NCBI GenBank assembly: GCA_047602465.1
Contig: JASGHF010000002.1
Coordinates: 558,001 to 622,000 of the forward strand
Source of the DNA: JADZAI01 sp047602465
Lineage (GTDB): Bacteria > Pseudomonadota > Alphaproteobacteria > Micropepsales > Micropepsaceae
Direction: 5' to 3'
DNA length: 64,000 nt
Part shown: positions 16,552 to 23,939 of the stretch, one piece after another
Position numbering within the stretch: the stretch's first letter is position 1
Layout: the number at the start of each line of letters is the position of its first letter
The notes under the pieces: model-generated
What the model saw: only the letters and a program-made list of their open reading frames with translations
The model's database searches: none
What the model was told of the DNA's origin: nothing
Translations under genes and position numbers: made by a program

Positions 16552-16577
16552 CCGGGATCAGGACGGCGGGAAAGGGA

Positions 16578-16934
16578 TCAGGCTGCGGCGCGCGCCGCGA
16601 GGCCCTGCATGATCGTGCGGTTGATATCGACCAGCGGATCGACAGGCATGGCGCCCGTCATCACCTGGCTGGAATAGCGCGCGACCCAGAGCGACAGCGA
16701 GATGATGCCCGCGCGCATCTGCGGCGGCATCGCGTTGGAATCGCTGGAGCAGTCGGCGGCCAGCGTCGACCACATGCGGCGGTTCCAGTCGATCGCGCCG
16801 ATCACCTTGGGGTCGGTCCGCGGCAACGGCGCCGCATCCAGCAGGGCGCGCGTGACCTGACCGAACAGGCGGTATTCGACGTCCCGGGGATTCTCGGTCG
16901 CCTTAAGCGTGTTCTGGTACGCCGCCAGGGACAT
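16578..16934 (-). CDS. flaF: flagellar biosynthesis regulator FlaF
   Basis: 118 aa. FlaF motifs: LAAYQNTLKATENPRDVEYRLF at the start (shown in part as ATENPRDVEYRLFGQVT), DWNRRMWSTLAADC, LSLWVARYSSQVM. In Caulobacter FlaF is needed for flagellin synthesis and works against FlbT after transcription. It overlaps the 3' end of flbT by 32 bases, so the two are made from one message. A terminator follows at 16523-16551. Confidence 0.92.
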   Translation of the reverse strand: MSLAAYQNTLKATENPRDVEYRLFGQVTRALLDAAPLPRTDPKVIGAIDWNRRMWSTLAADCSSDSNAMPPQMRAGIISLSLWVARYSSQVMTGAMPVDPLVDINRTIMQGLAARAAA

Positions 16935-17331
16935 AGTTCAGCAGCTCCTGCTCATAGTCGAAAAGCCTGCGGCACGTCATCAGTGCGCGATAATACTGGC
17001 CGCCCAGCACGTCGCGGCTGATCGCCACGCACGCCGCCAGCACGTCGGGATTGGTCACCGCGCCCATGAAGTCGGCCATGCGCTCGGCGAAGCTGTCGTA
17101 ATAGACGTCCACGCTTTCGCCGCCGCCGGACGAGTCCAGATACATCATCTGGATCGGGAAATAGACGCGCTTCAGGGGCGTCGATGCGTCGGCCGGCTGA
17201 AGGATGTCCTTCTCGCGCAGGATCGACGCCTTGTTCTGCAGGATGACCTCGCTCTTGCGGTCGCCGTTGACGATGACAGCGCCGTTGACGACGAATTTCT
17301 CGTGCGGCTTGAGAGACAGCTTCAGCGGCAT
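16903..17331 (-). CDS. flbT: flagellin mRNA regulator FlbT
   Basis: 142 aa, full FlbT length. Motifs: LSLKPHEKFVVNGAVIVNGD at the start, ILREKDIL, RVYFPIQMMYLD and ISRDVLGGQYYRALMTCR. In Caulobacter FlbT binds the 5' leader of fljK mRNA and limits flagellin translation until the hook is complete. It is transcribed divergently from the FlmG-like gene, and CtrA-like sites lie in the shared 151-base gap. Its presence beside flaF and three flagellins marks this as a Caulobacter-style flagellar regulatory cluster. Confidence 0.93.
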   Translation of the reverse strand: MPLKLSLKPHEKFVVNGAVIVNGDRKSEVILQNKASILREKDILQPADASTPLKRVYFPIQMMYLDSSGGGESVDVYYDSFAERMADFMGAVTNPDVLAACVAISRDVLGGQYYRALMTCRRLFDYEQELLNYVPGGVPEHA

Positions 17332-17368
17332 GGACGATCCTTCAACTCTCCACGCTAGAGAGCCTGGG

Positions 17369-17384
17369 TTAAGGCGCTCTCAAC
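17369..17384. promoter_or_regulatory. CtrA-like site TTAA-N7-TCAAC
   Basis: TTAAGGCGCTCTCAAC in the gap between flbT and the FlmG-like gene. One mismatch to TTAA-N7-TTAAC. A weaker TTAA-N7-GAAC is at 17432-17446. CtrA control of class II flagellar genes is established in Caulobacter. Confidence 0.45.
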
Positions 17385-17482
17385 GCGGGTCTGCGATCCG
17401 CCGAGCCTCGCAGAGCCGGGTTCACAACTCCTTAACCATGGTGAACGCTACTCGGACCCTGCGTTCTAGGGATTCCACCACC

Positions 17483-19207
17483 ATGGCCGCCAATGCGGAA
17501 AACGGCGCGCGCGCGACCGGCATAGGGGCAAAGGCCGCCTTTCTCAGCCGGGCCGGGCGCGACGCCGCCCAGGACGTGGCCGACGCCGCCCGCCGCATCT
17601 GTCACAAGCATCTGCGCAAGGCGATCGCCGCCTTCCGCCGCCATGATTTCGGCAAGGCCGCCATGCTCTCGGTCGACGCGACCGAGGCCGACCCGGCCTG
17701 CGGCCAGGCCTTCCACATGCTGGCCCTCTCGCTCGAAAGCCTCGGCGAAACCAGCCGCGCCATCGCGATGTACGAAAAGGCGCTCAAGCTCGATCCCACC
17801 GACGCCGATCTCTACCTCAATCTCGGCCTCGCCGCCTGGCGCATGGGGCTGAACGATGTCGCCGAACGCCTGTTCCGCGTCTATTGCGAGCTTCAGCCCG
17901 ATCAGGCGATGGGCTGGAACAACCTCGCCGGCGTGATGCGCGACACCTCACGCTTCGAGGAGGCGATCGAGATCTGCCGCAGCGCCATCATGCGCATGCC
18001 TGAACAGCCGCTGCTCTGGAACACGCTCGGCACGATCCTCGTCGAGCAGAGCGATTTCGCCCAGGCCGCCGTCTTCTACCGCGAGGCCCTCCGCCTCGAT
18101 CCCGGCTTCACCCGCGCCTGGCACAATCTGGGCTACGGCCTCCACCACACCGGCCCGCTGGACGAGGCGCTCGACGCCTATGATCACGTCCTGACGCTCA
18201 GCACCGAACCGCGCGACCGCTTCGAGACGATGCACGCCCGCGCCCTCTGCCTCATCGCCATGGGCCGCCTCAAGGAAGGCTTTGCGGGTTACGAGATCCG
18301 CCACGATCACCAGCATCGCGCCTCCACGCTTTACGGCATCGACGCGCCGCTGTGGAAAGGCGAGGCGCTGGCCGGCAAGGACGTGCTGGTCATGGGCGAA
18401 CAGGGCCTCGGCGACGAGGTCATGTTCGCCAACACGCTCGGTGACATCGCGGCGGCCATCGGCCCGTCCGGCAGGCTGAAGATCGCGGTCGACAACCGCC
18501 TCATCCCGCTCGTCGCCCGCTCGGTGCCGCGCGCCGAGGTCGGCAATTATTTCAACGCCACCCACAACGCCAAGGATGTCCGCCTCGCCCCCTGGGCCGG
18601 CAAGCCGGACTTCGTCGTGCCGATGGGCAGCGCCCTCGCCCATCTGCGCCAGTCGCTCGCCGACTTCCCCGGCAAGGCCTTCCTCACGCCCGACGCCGGA
18701 CGCCTCGCCGCGTTTCGCGAAACGCTCGCCCTCCGCCCCGGCCTCAAGGTCGGCATCTGCTGGCGCTCGATGCTCATCAACGCCCAGCGGCGGAAATACT
18801 TCTCCGCCATCGATGCGTGGAAGGACATCCTCGCCGTCCCCGGCATCAGCTTCGTCAATCTCCAGTATGGCGACGCCGCCGCCGAGATCGCCCGCGCAAA
18901 GGCGCTGTTCGGCGCCGACATCCATGCCGTCGAAGGGCTCGATCTGAAGAACGATCTCGATGGCGCGGCGGCGCTCTCCGCCGCCTGCGATCTCGTCATC
19001 AGCGCGCCCACCGCGGCCGCCGCGCTGGCCGGCGCGGTCGGCACGGAGGTCTGGTTCCTCACCGCCGGCCCCGTCTGGCCGCAGCTCGGCACCGATCGCT
19101 ATCCCTGGTATCGCGCCAGCCGCTGCTTCGCGCCCGCCAGCTTCGGCGACTGGTCCGAAGTGATGCCGCGCCTCGCCGCCGGTCTCGCGGCGCGCGCCGC
19201 CGCCTGA
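17483..19207 (+). CDS. TPR-glycosyltransferase, FlmG-like (putative flagellin glycosyltransferase)
   Basis: 574 aa. About seven tetratricopeptide repeats (residues 40-280: e.g. AIAMYEKALKLDPTDADLYL, WNNLAGVMRDTSRFEEAI, FYREALRLDPGFTRAW) lead into a GT-B-like C-terminal half (ALAGKDVLVMGEQGLGDEVM, CWRSM, LVISAPTAAAALAGAVG). This matches Caulobacter FlmG, whose TPR part binds flagellin and whose C-terminal part transfers a nonulosonic acid. The ATG at 17483 is favoured (AGGGA upstream) over one at 17438. Divergent from flbT, near the three flagellins and pseBC. Assignment by architecture and context. Confidence 0.8.
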   Translation: MAANAENGARATGIGAKAAFLSRAGRDAAQDVADAARRICHKHLRKAIAAFRRHDFGKAAMLSVDATEADPACGQAFHMLALSLESLGETSRAIAMYEKALKLDPTDADLYLNLGLAAWRMGLNDVAERLFRVYCELQPDQAMGWNNLAGVMRDTSRFEEAIEICRSAIMRMPEQPLLWNTLGTILVEQSDFAQAAVFYREALRLDPGFTRAWHNLGYGLHHTGPLDEALDAYDHVLTLSTEPRDRFETMHARALCLIAMGRLKEGFAGYEIRHDHQHRASTLYGIDAPLWKGEALAGKDVLVMGEQGLGDEVMFANTLGDIAAAIGPSGRLKIAVDNRLIPLVARSVPRAEVGNYFNATHNAKDVRLAPWAGKPDFVVPMGSALAHLRQSLADFPGKAFLTPDAGRLAAFRETLALRPGLKVGICWRSMLINAQRRKYFSAIDAWKDILAVPGISFVNLQYGDAAAEIARAKALFGADIHAVEGLDLKNDLDGAAALSAACDLVISAPTAAAALAGAVGTEVWFLTAGPVWPQLGTDRYPWYRASRCFAPASFGDWSEVMPRLAAGLAARAAA

Positions 19208-19215
19208 TCCCGCGC

Positions 19216-20175
19216 CTAGCGCGAGATCACGTCCTCAAGCCCGTACGAGATATAGGTCTTGTAGACTGCCTCGTGGATCGCCTCGCACTGCTTCAGCACC
19301 GAGGCGAGGAAGGGCTGGATGCCACCCGCCGCCACCTCGTCCATCGATCCGAAATCGACGAAGGCTTTCAGCCGCCCCGCCATGCGCGCGCACGCGGCGC
19401 GGCGGGTCTGCGGCGCGCCGGGCGCGATCTGCTCCAGCGCCGACTGCACCTTGTCCACCGCGAAGCGCACCGAATGGGGAAACTCCGGATCGAAGATCAG
19501 GAACTCGGCGATCTTCCTGGGCGAAATCTGCGCCGTATAGACCTTGCAGTAGGCCTCGAAGCCCGTGCAGCTTTTCAGCAGGCTGATCCAGTCGAAATAG
19601 CCGGGCGTCTGGAATTTCGGCCCGTCATCCTGCGGCGGCGACAGGTACACATCCAGCAGCCGCGCCACCAGCTGCGCACGCTCGATATGCGTGCCCAGTT
19701 CGATGAAGTCGAAGCCCTCGCCATGCCGCATCGTCGACTGCGTGATGCCCTGGAACATCCAGATGCCGTCCTGGATGTCGATGAAGGTCTGCGCCGGATT
19801 GCCCGACCAGATCCAGTCATAGTCCAGCTGCGAGATGCGCAGATATTGCCGGTTGATCTGCTCCCACATCTCCGAGGAGATCAGCTCGCGCACCTGCCGC
19901 GCATTGTCGCGCGCCGCCGCGATGGCCGCGATCAGCGACGAGGGATTGGCCCGGTCGAACGCGACGCGGAAGGTGATGTCGCGCGGATCGGCGGCCGGGT
20001 CTTCCGGGTCGGCATCGGCCAGCGCGTAGAGCGTCCGCCGCCAGCCCTCGCTCAATTCCAGCTCGCCCTGCTCGATCATCGCCTCCAGGCGCACGCGCAT
20101 CAGGCGCGCGCCGTGTTCGGCGCGCTCCGCATAGCGGGCCATCCAGTACAGGCTGTCGGCGACGCGGCTCAGCAT
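19216..20175 (-). CDS. alpha-E domain protein (DUF403)
   Basis: 319 aa, all-helical alpha-E family. Starts MLSRVADSLYWMARYAERAE, the family's signature opening (shortened: ADSLYWMARYAERAE), with SEMWEQINRQYLRI, WMFQGITQSTM, FIELGTHIERAQLVARLLD and, near the end, MAGRLKAF. Alpha-E proteins are encoded with circularly permuted ATP-grasp enzymes and are proposed to form a peptide-synthesising or protein-tagging system (Iyer and Aravind). Here the partner gene lies just upstream with a tiny gene between. Transglutaminase and proteasome-like peptidase genes that often complete the set are not in this window. Confidence 0.9.
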   Translation of the reverse strand: MLSRVADSLYWMARYAERAEHGARLMRVRLEAMIEQGELELSEGWRRTLYALADADPEDPAADPRDITFRVAFDRANPSSLIAAIAAARDNARQVRELISSEMWEQINRQYLRISQLDYDWIWSGNPAQTFIDIQDGIWMFQGITQSTMRHGEGFDFIELGTHIERAQLVARLLDVYLSPPQDDGPKFQTPGYFDWISLLKSCTGFEAYCKVYTAQISPRKIAEFLIFDPEFPHSVRFAVDKVQSALEQIAPGAPQTRRAACARMAGRLKAFVDFGSMDEVAAGGIQPFLASVLKQCEAIHEAVYKTYISYGLEDVISR

Positions 20176-20179
20176 TCTG

Positions 20180-20368
20180 TCATTCGCCCGGCACGCAATA
20201 GGTGGAAAGGCTGAGGCCCGATGGGCGCGGCTGGGTCGCCGTGGCGGTCGCGGCCTCGCGGCACGCATCCTCGCTGGCATAGCTGCCCGCGACGAGCGAA
20301 CTCACCGCCGATGCGGTGACGAAGACAAGCACCAGAATCCAGGTCTTGGCGGTCGGGGTCATGTCCAT
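20180..20368 (-). CDS. 62-residue exported/membrane peptide inside the ATP-grasp/alpha-E operon
   Basis: 62 aa. One hydrophobic N-terminal segment (TWILVLVFVTASAVSSLVAG, residues 9-28) that could be a signal or an anchor, then a short outside part with two Cys (SEDACREA and STYCVPGE). GGAAG lies just upstream of the start. Its ATG overlaps the TGA of the ATP-grasp gene by one base and its stop is four bases before the alpha-E ATG, so it is embedded in the operon. Not recognised. Context raises the possibility that it is a partner or substrate of the peptide-ligase system. Confidence 0.65.
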   Translation of the reverse strand: MDMTPTAKTWILVLVFVTASAVSSLVAGSYASEDACREAATATATQPRPSGLSLSTYCVPGE

Positions 20369-21894
20369 CAGTCTTCCACCACCCAGGTATCCTTCGATCC
20401 GCCGCCCTGGCTGGAGTTCACCACCAGGCTGCCGCGCCGCAGCGCCACGCGGGTCAGGCCGCCGGGCGCGATCTGCGTCTCCGCGCCGGTCAGGATGAAG
20501 GGGCGCAGGTCGATATGGCGCGCCTCGAACTTGCCTTCGATGAAGGTCGGCGCACGCGAAAGGCTGATCGTCGGCTGGGCGATATAATTGTCGGGGTCCG
20601 CCTTCACCATCTCGCCGAACGCGGCGCGTTCCTCCGCGCTCGCATGAGGGCCGACCAGCATGCCGTAACCGCCGCTCTCGCCGACCGCCTTCACGACCAG
20701 CTTGTCGAGATTGGCGAGTACATGGGCGAGCGCCGCCGGCTCACGGCACAGATATGTCTCGATATTCCCCAGGATCGCGTCTTCGCCCAGATAATATTTG
20801 ATGAGCTTGGGCACATAGGCATAGACCGCCTTGTCGTCGGCGACGCCGTTGCCGAAGGCGTTGGCGACCACGACCTTGCCCTTGGCATAGGCCTCGAACA
20901 GCCCCGGCACGCCCAGCACCGAATCCGGCCGGAACACCAGCGGATCGGCGAAATCGTCGTCGATGCGGCGATAGATGACATCGACCCGCTCCAGCCCGCT
21001 CGTCGTCCGCATGCAGATATGGCCGTCATTGGCGACGAGGTCGCGCCCTTCGACCAGCTCGATGCCCATCTGACGGGCGAGGAAGGTGTGTTCGTAATAG
21101 GCCGAGTTGAAGACGCCCGGCGTCAGCAGCACGATGCGCGGGTTCTCGCGATGCGGCGGCGCGAGGCTCCGCAGCGTCTCCAGCAGCATCTGCGGATAAT
21201 GCTCGATGGGCCGCACGCGGCTCGCCCGGAACAGCGCCGGGAAGGCGCGGCGCACGACCTCGCGGTTCGCCAGCATGTAGCTGACGCCCGACGGCACGCG
21301 CAGGTTATCTTCCAGGATCGCGAAATTGCCCTGCTCGTCACGGATCAGGTCCGTGCCGCAGACGCTGACATACGCGCCGCGCGGCACCTCGACGCCCACC
21401 ATCTCCTTGCGGAAATGCTTGGCCCCGAACACCAGATCGCCGGGAATGACGCCGTCCTTCACGACCTTGGCGTCGTGATAGATGTCTTTCAGGAACAGGT
21501 TCAGCGCCTGGATGCGCTGTTTCAGCCCCCGCTCCACCGCATCCCATTCCGTGCCCGTGATGATGCGGGGCAGCAGGTCGGTCGGGATGATCTTCTCGGT
21601 CGCCTTGGCGTCGCCATAGACCGTGAAGGTGATGCCCTGATGCAGGAAGCTCTGCTCGCAGGCGAGCTGGCGGCGCTGGATTTCCTCGACCGGCAGAGAG
21701 CTCAGCAGCTCGTGCAGCGGCGCATAATGCGGCCGCGACCAGCGGTTCGGCAGAAAGCACTCGTCATAGGTGTGATCCAGCACATAGGCGTCGAACGGCT
21801 CGTCGATGCCTGGCCGGGCGAAGCGTCCCCCGGCCTGTACGTCGTCATGGCCGTCGTCCAGGTCAGGCGGAAGGGCGTGATCTTCGCTCGTCAT
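20368..21894 (-). CDS. circularly permuted type 2 ATP-grasp protein
   Basis: 508 aa. Family hallmarks: FLPNRWSRPHYAPL region, FTVYGDAKATEKIIPTDLLPRII (quoted as ATEKIIPTDLLPRII), GTDLIRDEQGNFAILEDNLR, with metal-binding Glu/Asn, RIVLLTPGVFNSAYYEH, VANAFGNGVADDKAVYAYVP, and KAVGESGGYGML, the glycine loop that is moved to the C-terminal part in the permuted form. The C-terminus GSLVVNSSQGGGSKDTWVVE is typical. Probably activates a carboxylate with ATP to form a peptide bond. First gene of the operon with the 62-aa peptide and alpha-E. Confidence 0.92.
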   Translation of the reverse strand: MTSEDHALPPDLDDGHDDVQAGGRFARPGIDEPFDAYVLDHTYDECFLPNRWSRPHYAPLHELLSSLPVEEIQRRQLACEQSFLHQGITFTVYGDAKATEKIIPTDLLPRIITGTEWDAVERGLKQRIQALNLFLKDIYHDAKVVKDGVIPGDLVFGAKHFRKEMVGVEVPRGAYVSVCGTDLIRDEQGNFAILEDNLRVPSGVSYMLANREVVRRAFPALFRASRVRPIEHYPQMLLETLRSLAPPHRENPRIVLLTPGVFNSAYYEHTFLARQMGIELVEGRDLVANDGHICMRTTSGLERVDVIYRRIDDDFADPLVFRPDSVLGVPGLFEAYAKGKVVVANAFGNGVADDKAVYAYVPKLIKYYLGEDAILGNIETYLCREPAALAHVLANLDKLVVKAVGESGGYGMLVGPHASAEERAAFGEMVKADPDNYIAQPTISLSRAPTFIEGKFEARHIDLRPFILTGAETQIAPGGLTRVALRRGSLVVNSSQGGGSKDTWVVED

Positions 21895-22088
21895 CTGGAC
21901 CCAAGGAAAGCCGCAAACCCCGCCCCTCGCAAGGGCTTATTGCAGTGCGGCAACCGGGCCGGATATGGGTGGCATCAGTCCACGGGACCGGAAGTAGATG
22001 TCTTTCTACGCCCTTGGCCAAGGCGGGCGAGAGGCTTCATGGCTGCACGTGAAGACCCTATGGTCGGCTGAGCAGGGGAAATTCCGCG

Positions 22089-22628
22089 ATGTCAAAAATA
22101 GCGGCCGGAGTCATCGGATTGGTCGTCGGATGGCTCGCCGCCACCCAACTGCCGCTATGGCCGACGCCGGCAGGCGGCGTGTTCGAAGGCTGGGAGGGCA
22201 CCTATCGCGCGGATGCCAACGGGCAACTGAAGCGCGACCGCTCCGACATCCACTGCCCGGCCGAAATGGGCGCCGTCAGGTTGGCGGGCGTCAGCTACAA
22301 CGCCAATATGGCGCTTGAGTGCACCTACACAAATGCAGACGATACGCTGCAGGTCTATCTGACGCTCGGCAACACATTCACCGACGTGTACAAGGAAGTT
22401 CCAACGACCGTCAGGCTTGCGCGCGGCGACATGCCGGCGGTCAGGATCACCGATGCGGGCGCGGGCCTTTCAGACGAGCTGCGGCAGGACATCGTCGTTG
22501 TACGCGGCGACCTGGTCGAGATCTCGGTGGGCTGCAATCAACTGGAAGGCGAACTCGACCAGAAGGCATGCCACGCGCTGCAGGATGCGTTCCTGGCCGA
22601 TATCGATCCCTTGTCGCTCGGCTTCTGA
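22089..22628 (+). CDS. hypothetical exported or anchored protein
   Basis: 179 aa. An N-terminal hydrophobic stretch (AAGVIGLVVGWLAATQLPLW) is followed by a soluble, probably periplasmic part containing four cysteines (IHCPAE, LECTYT, VGCNQL, KACHAL), which could form two disulfides. AGGGGAA lies upstream of the start. Not recognised as a known family. It stands alone between the ATP-grasp operon (divergent) and the leader of the MoxR gene, so context gives no clear role. Codon use and base composition match the neighbours. Confidence 0.7.
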   Translation: MSKIAAGVIGLVVGWLAATQLPLWPTPAGGVFEGWEGTYRADANGQLKRDRSDIHCPAEMGAVRLAGVSYNANMALECTYTNADDTLQVYLTLGNTFTDVYKEVPTTVRLARGDMPAVRITDAGAGLSDELRQDIVVVRGDLVEISVGCNQLEGELDQKACHALQDAFLADIDPLSLGF

Positions 22629-22664
22629 GGCAGGTGCCTGTCCGGCAACCGCCAGCCCCGGCTA

Positions 22665-22693
22665 TTGACCGTCACCCTGTATGTGTATATTTT
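22665..22693 (+). promoter_or_regulatory. sigma-70-like promoter P-A before the MoxR leader
   Basis: TTGACC (22665-22670), 17-base spacer, TATTTT (22688-22693), followed at once by CCTAT. The same arrangement, TTGAGA-N17-TATATT-CCTAT, stands before the VWA gene at 34138-34166. A transcript from here would have a leader of about 390 bases. Confidence 0.6.
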
Positions 22694-22816
22694 CCTATAT
22701 CGCGTGTCGCGGTGGTCGCTGACGCGAAGGGACAAGGCGTGCCTGGCTGATGGAAACGCGCGGTGCGGAGATTTCGACGTTCAATTCGCGCTTCAGCGAC
22801 AAACGAATGCCCACCC

Positions 22817-22927
22817 TCGAAAAACGCGAAAACGAGTCGTTGTGGCTCCCCGCCATATCCCCACTACATCTTGCCTTGTCCCGGCCGGCCCTCGCGAAAA
22901 CCGGCAAACGAATGCGCCAACGAATGG
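22817..22927 (+). repeat. shared leader element, copy A
   Basis: The core 22817-22847 matches 34050-34080 (minus strand) at 30 of 31 positions; it contains GCGAAAACGAGTCGTTGTGG, a palindrome AACGAGTCGTT with a GANTC site (22834-22838). After exactly 15 more bases in both copies comes CTRCATCTTG (22864-22873). Farther on, CGAATGC...CAACGAAT (22909-22925) is also shared. TTGTGG-N17-ACTACA inside it has promoter-like spacing. Confidence 0.75.
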
Positions 22928-23087
22928 GAGAGAGCGGGGGAAGGGGTCCGGAAGACCCTTAAACAACGTCACCCCGCCATCACCTCGCCTTGACGCAAGG
23001 GGAACCCCGCCCGCTTGAAACCCCGTGCCCTGCCCCATAGGGTCCATGACAATCCGTCACACCATCAGAACACACGGAAATGCAGGA

Positions 23088-23936
23088 ATGAGCACGCGCT
23101 TCGAAGGCACCAAGGACTATGTCGCAACCGGCGATCTCTCGATCGCGGTCAACGCGGCCATCGCGCTGGAGCGTCCGCTCCTCATCAAGGGCGAACCCGG
23201 CACCGGCAAGACGGTTCTGGCCTATGAAGTCGCCAAGGCGCTGAACGCCCCGCTCATCACCTGGCACATCAAGTCGACCATCAAGGCCCAGCAGGGCCTC
23301 TATGAATACGACGCCGTCACACGCCTGCGCGACAGCCAGCTGGGCGATGAGCGCGTGAAGGATGTCGCCAACTACATCAAGAAGGGCAAGCTGTGGGAGG
23401 CGTTCACCTCCGAGACGCGCCCCGTCCTGCTGATCGACGAAATCGACAAGGCCGACATCGAATTCCCGAACGATCTCCTGCAGGAGCTCGATCGCATGGA
23501 ATTCTTCGTCTACGAGACCGGCGAGACCATCAAGGCCAAGGTCCGCCCGGTGATGATCGTCACCTCGAACAACGAGAAGGAACTGCCGGACGCCTTCCTG
23601 CGCCGCTGCTTCTTCCACTACATCAAGTTCCCGGACCGCGACACGATGCAGGCCATCGTCGACGTGCACTACCCCAACATCAAACAGCAGCTGGTGGCCG
23701 AGGCGCTCAACACCTTCTACCAGCTCCGCGACGTGCCGGGCCTCAAGAAGAAGCCCTCGACGTCGGAACTGCTCGACTGGCTGAAGCTGTTGATGGTCGA
23801 AGACATCACGCCGGAAATGCTGCGTGAGAAAGACCCGACCAAGCTGATCCCGCCGCTCCACGGCGCCCTGCTCAAGAACGAGCAGGACGTCCACCTCTTC
23901 GAACGCCTGGCCTTCCTCGCCCGGCGCGAAAGGTAA
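23088..23936 (+). CDS. MoxR-type AAA+ ATPase
   Basis: 282 aa. Walker A GEPGTGKT (residues 35-42), Walker B LLIDEID (114-120), sensor-1 region VMIVTSNNEKELPDAF, arginine-finger-like FLRRCFFHYIKFPD. MoxR ATPases act as chaperones that mature or remodel enzymes together with a VWA-domain partner, normally encoded next door. Here the likely partner (32659-33834) is 9 kb away on the other strand, with a shared leader element. The ATG at 23088 is chosen for ACGGAA upstream; an upstream extension to 23025 is not family-like. It ends three bases before the convergent histidine kinase gene. Confidence 0.9.
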   Translation: MSTRFEGTKDYVATGDLSIAVNAAIALERPLLIKGEPGTGKTVLAYEVAKALNAPLITWHIKSTIKAQQGLYEYDAVTRLRDSQLGDERVKDVANYIKKGKLWEAFTSETRPVLLIDEIDKADIEFPNDLLQELDRMEFFVYETGETIKAKVRPVMIVTSNNEKELPDAFLRRCFFHYIKFPDRDTMQAIVDVHYPNIKQQLVAEALNTFYQLRDVPGLKKKPSTSELLDWLKLLMVEDITPEMLREKDPTKLIPPLHGALLKNEQDVHLFERLAFLARRER

Positions 23937-23939
23937 CGC

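Larger units (their letters stand above)
22629..23087. other. 459-base gene-free leader region of moxR
   Basis: No convincing gene. It holds promoter P-A, a TTTCGACGTTCAA motif (22772-22784, also in the VWA leader at 33940-33952), the shared leader element (22817-22927), a further copy of AAACGAATGC (22801), and then GC-rich sequence to the moxR start. Short open frames here read through the repeat and have no other support. Confidence 0.7.

Noticed and set aside
19100..22000. Complete ATP-grasp/alpha-E/transglutaminase/peptidase system
   Set aside because: Only the ATP-grasp and alpha-E genes are present, with the small peptide gene; no transglutaminase or proteasome-like peptidase lies beside them.
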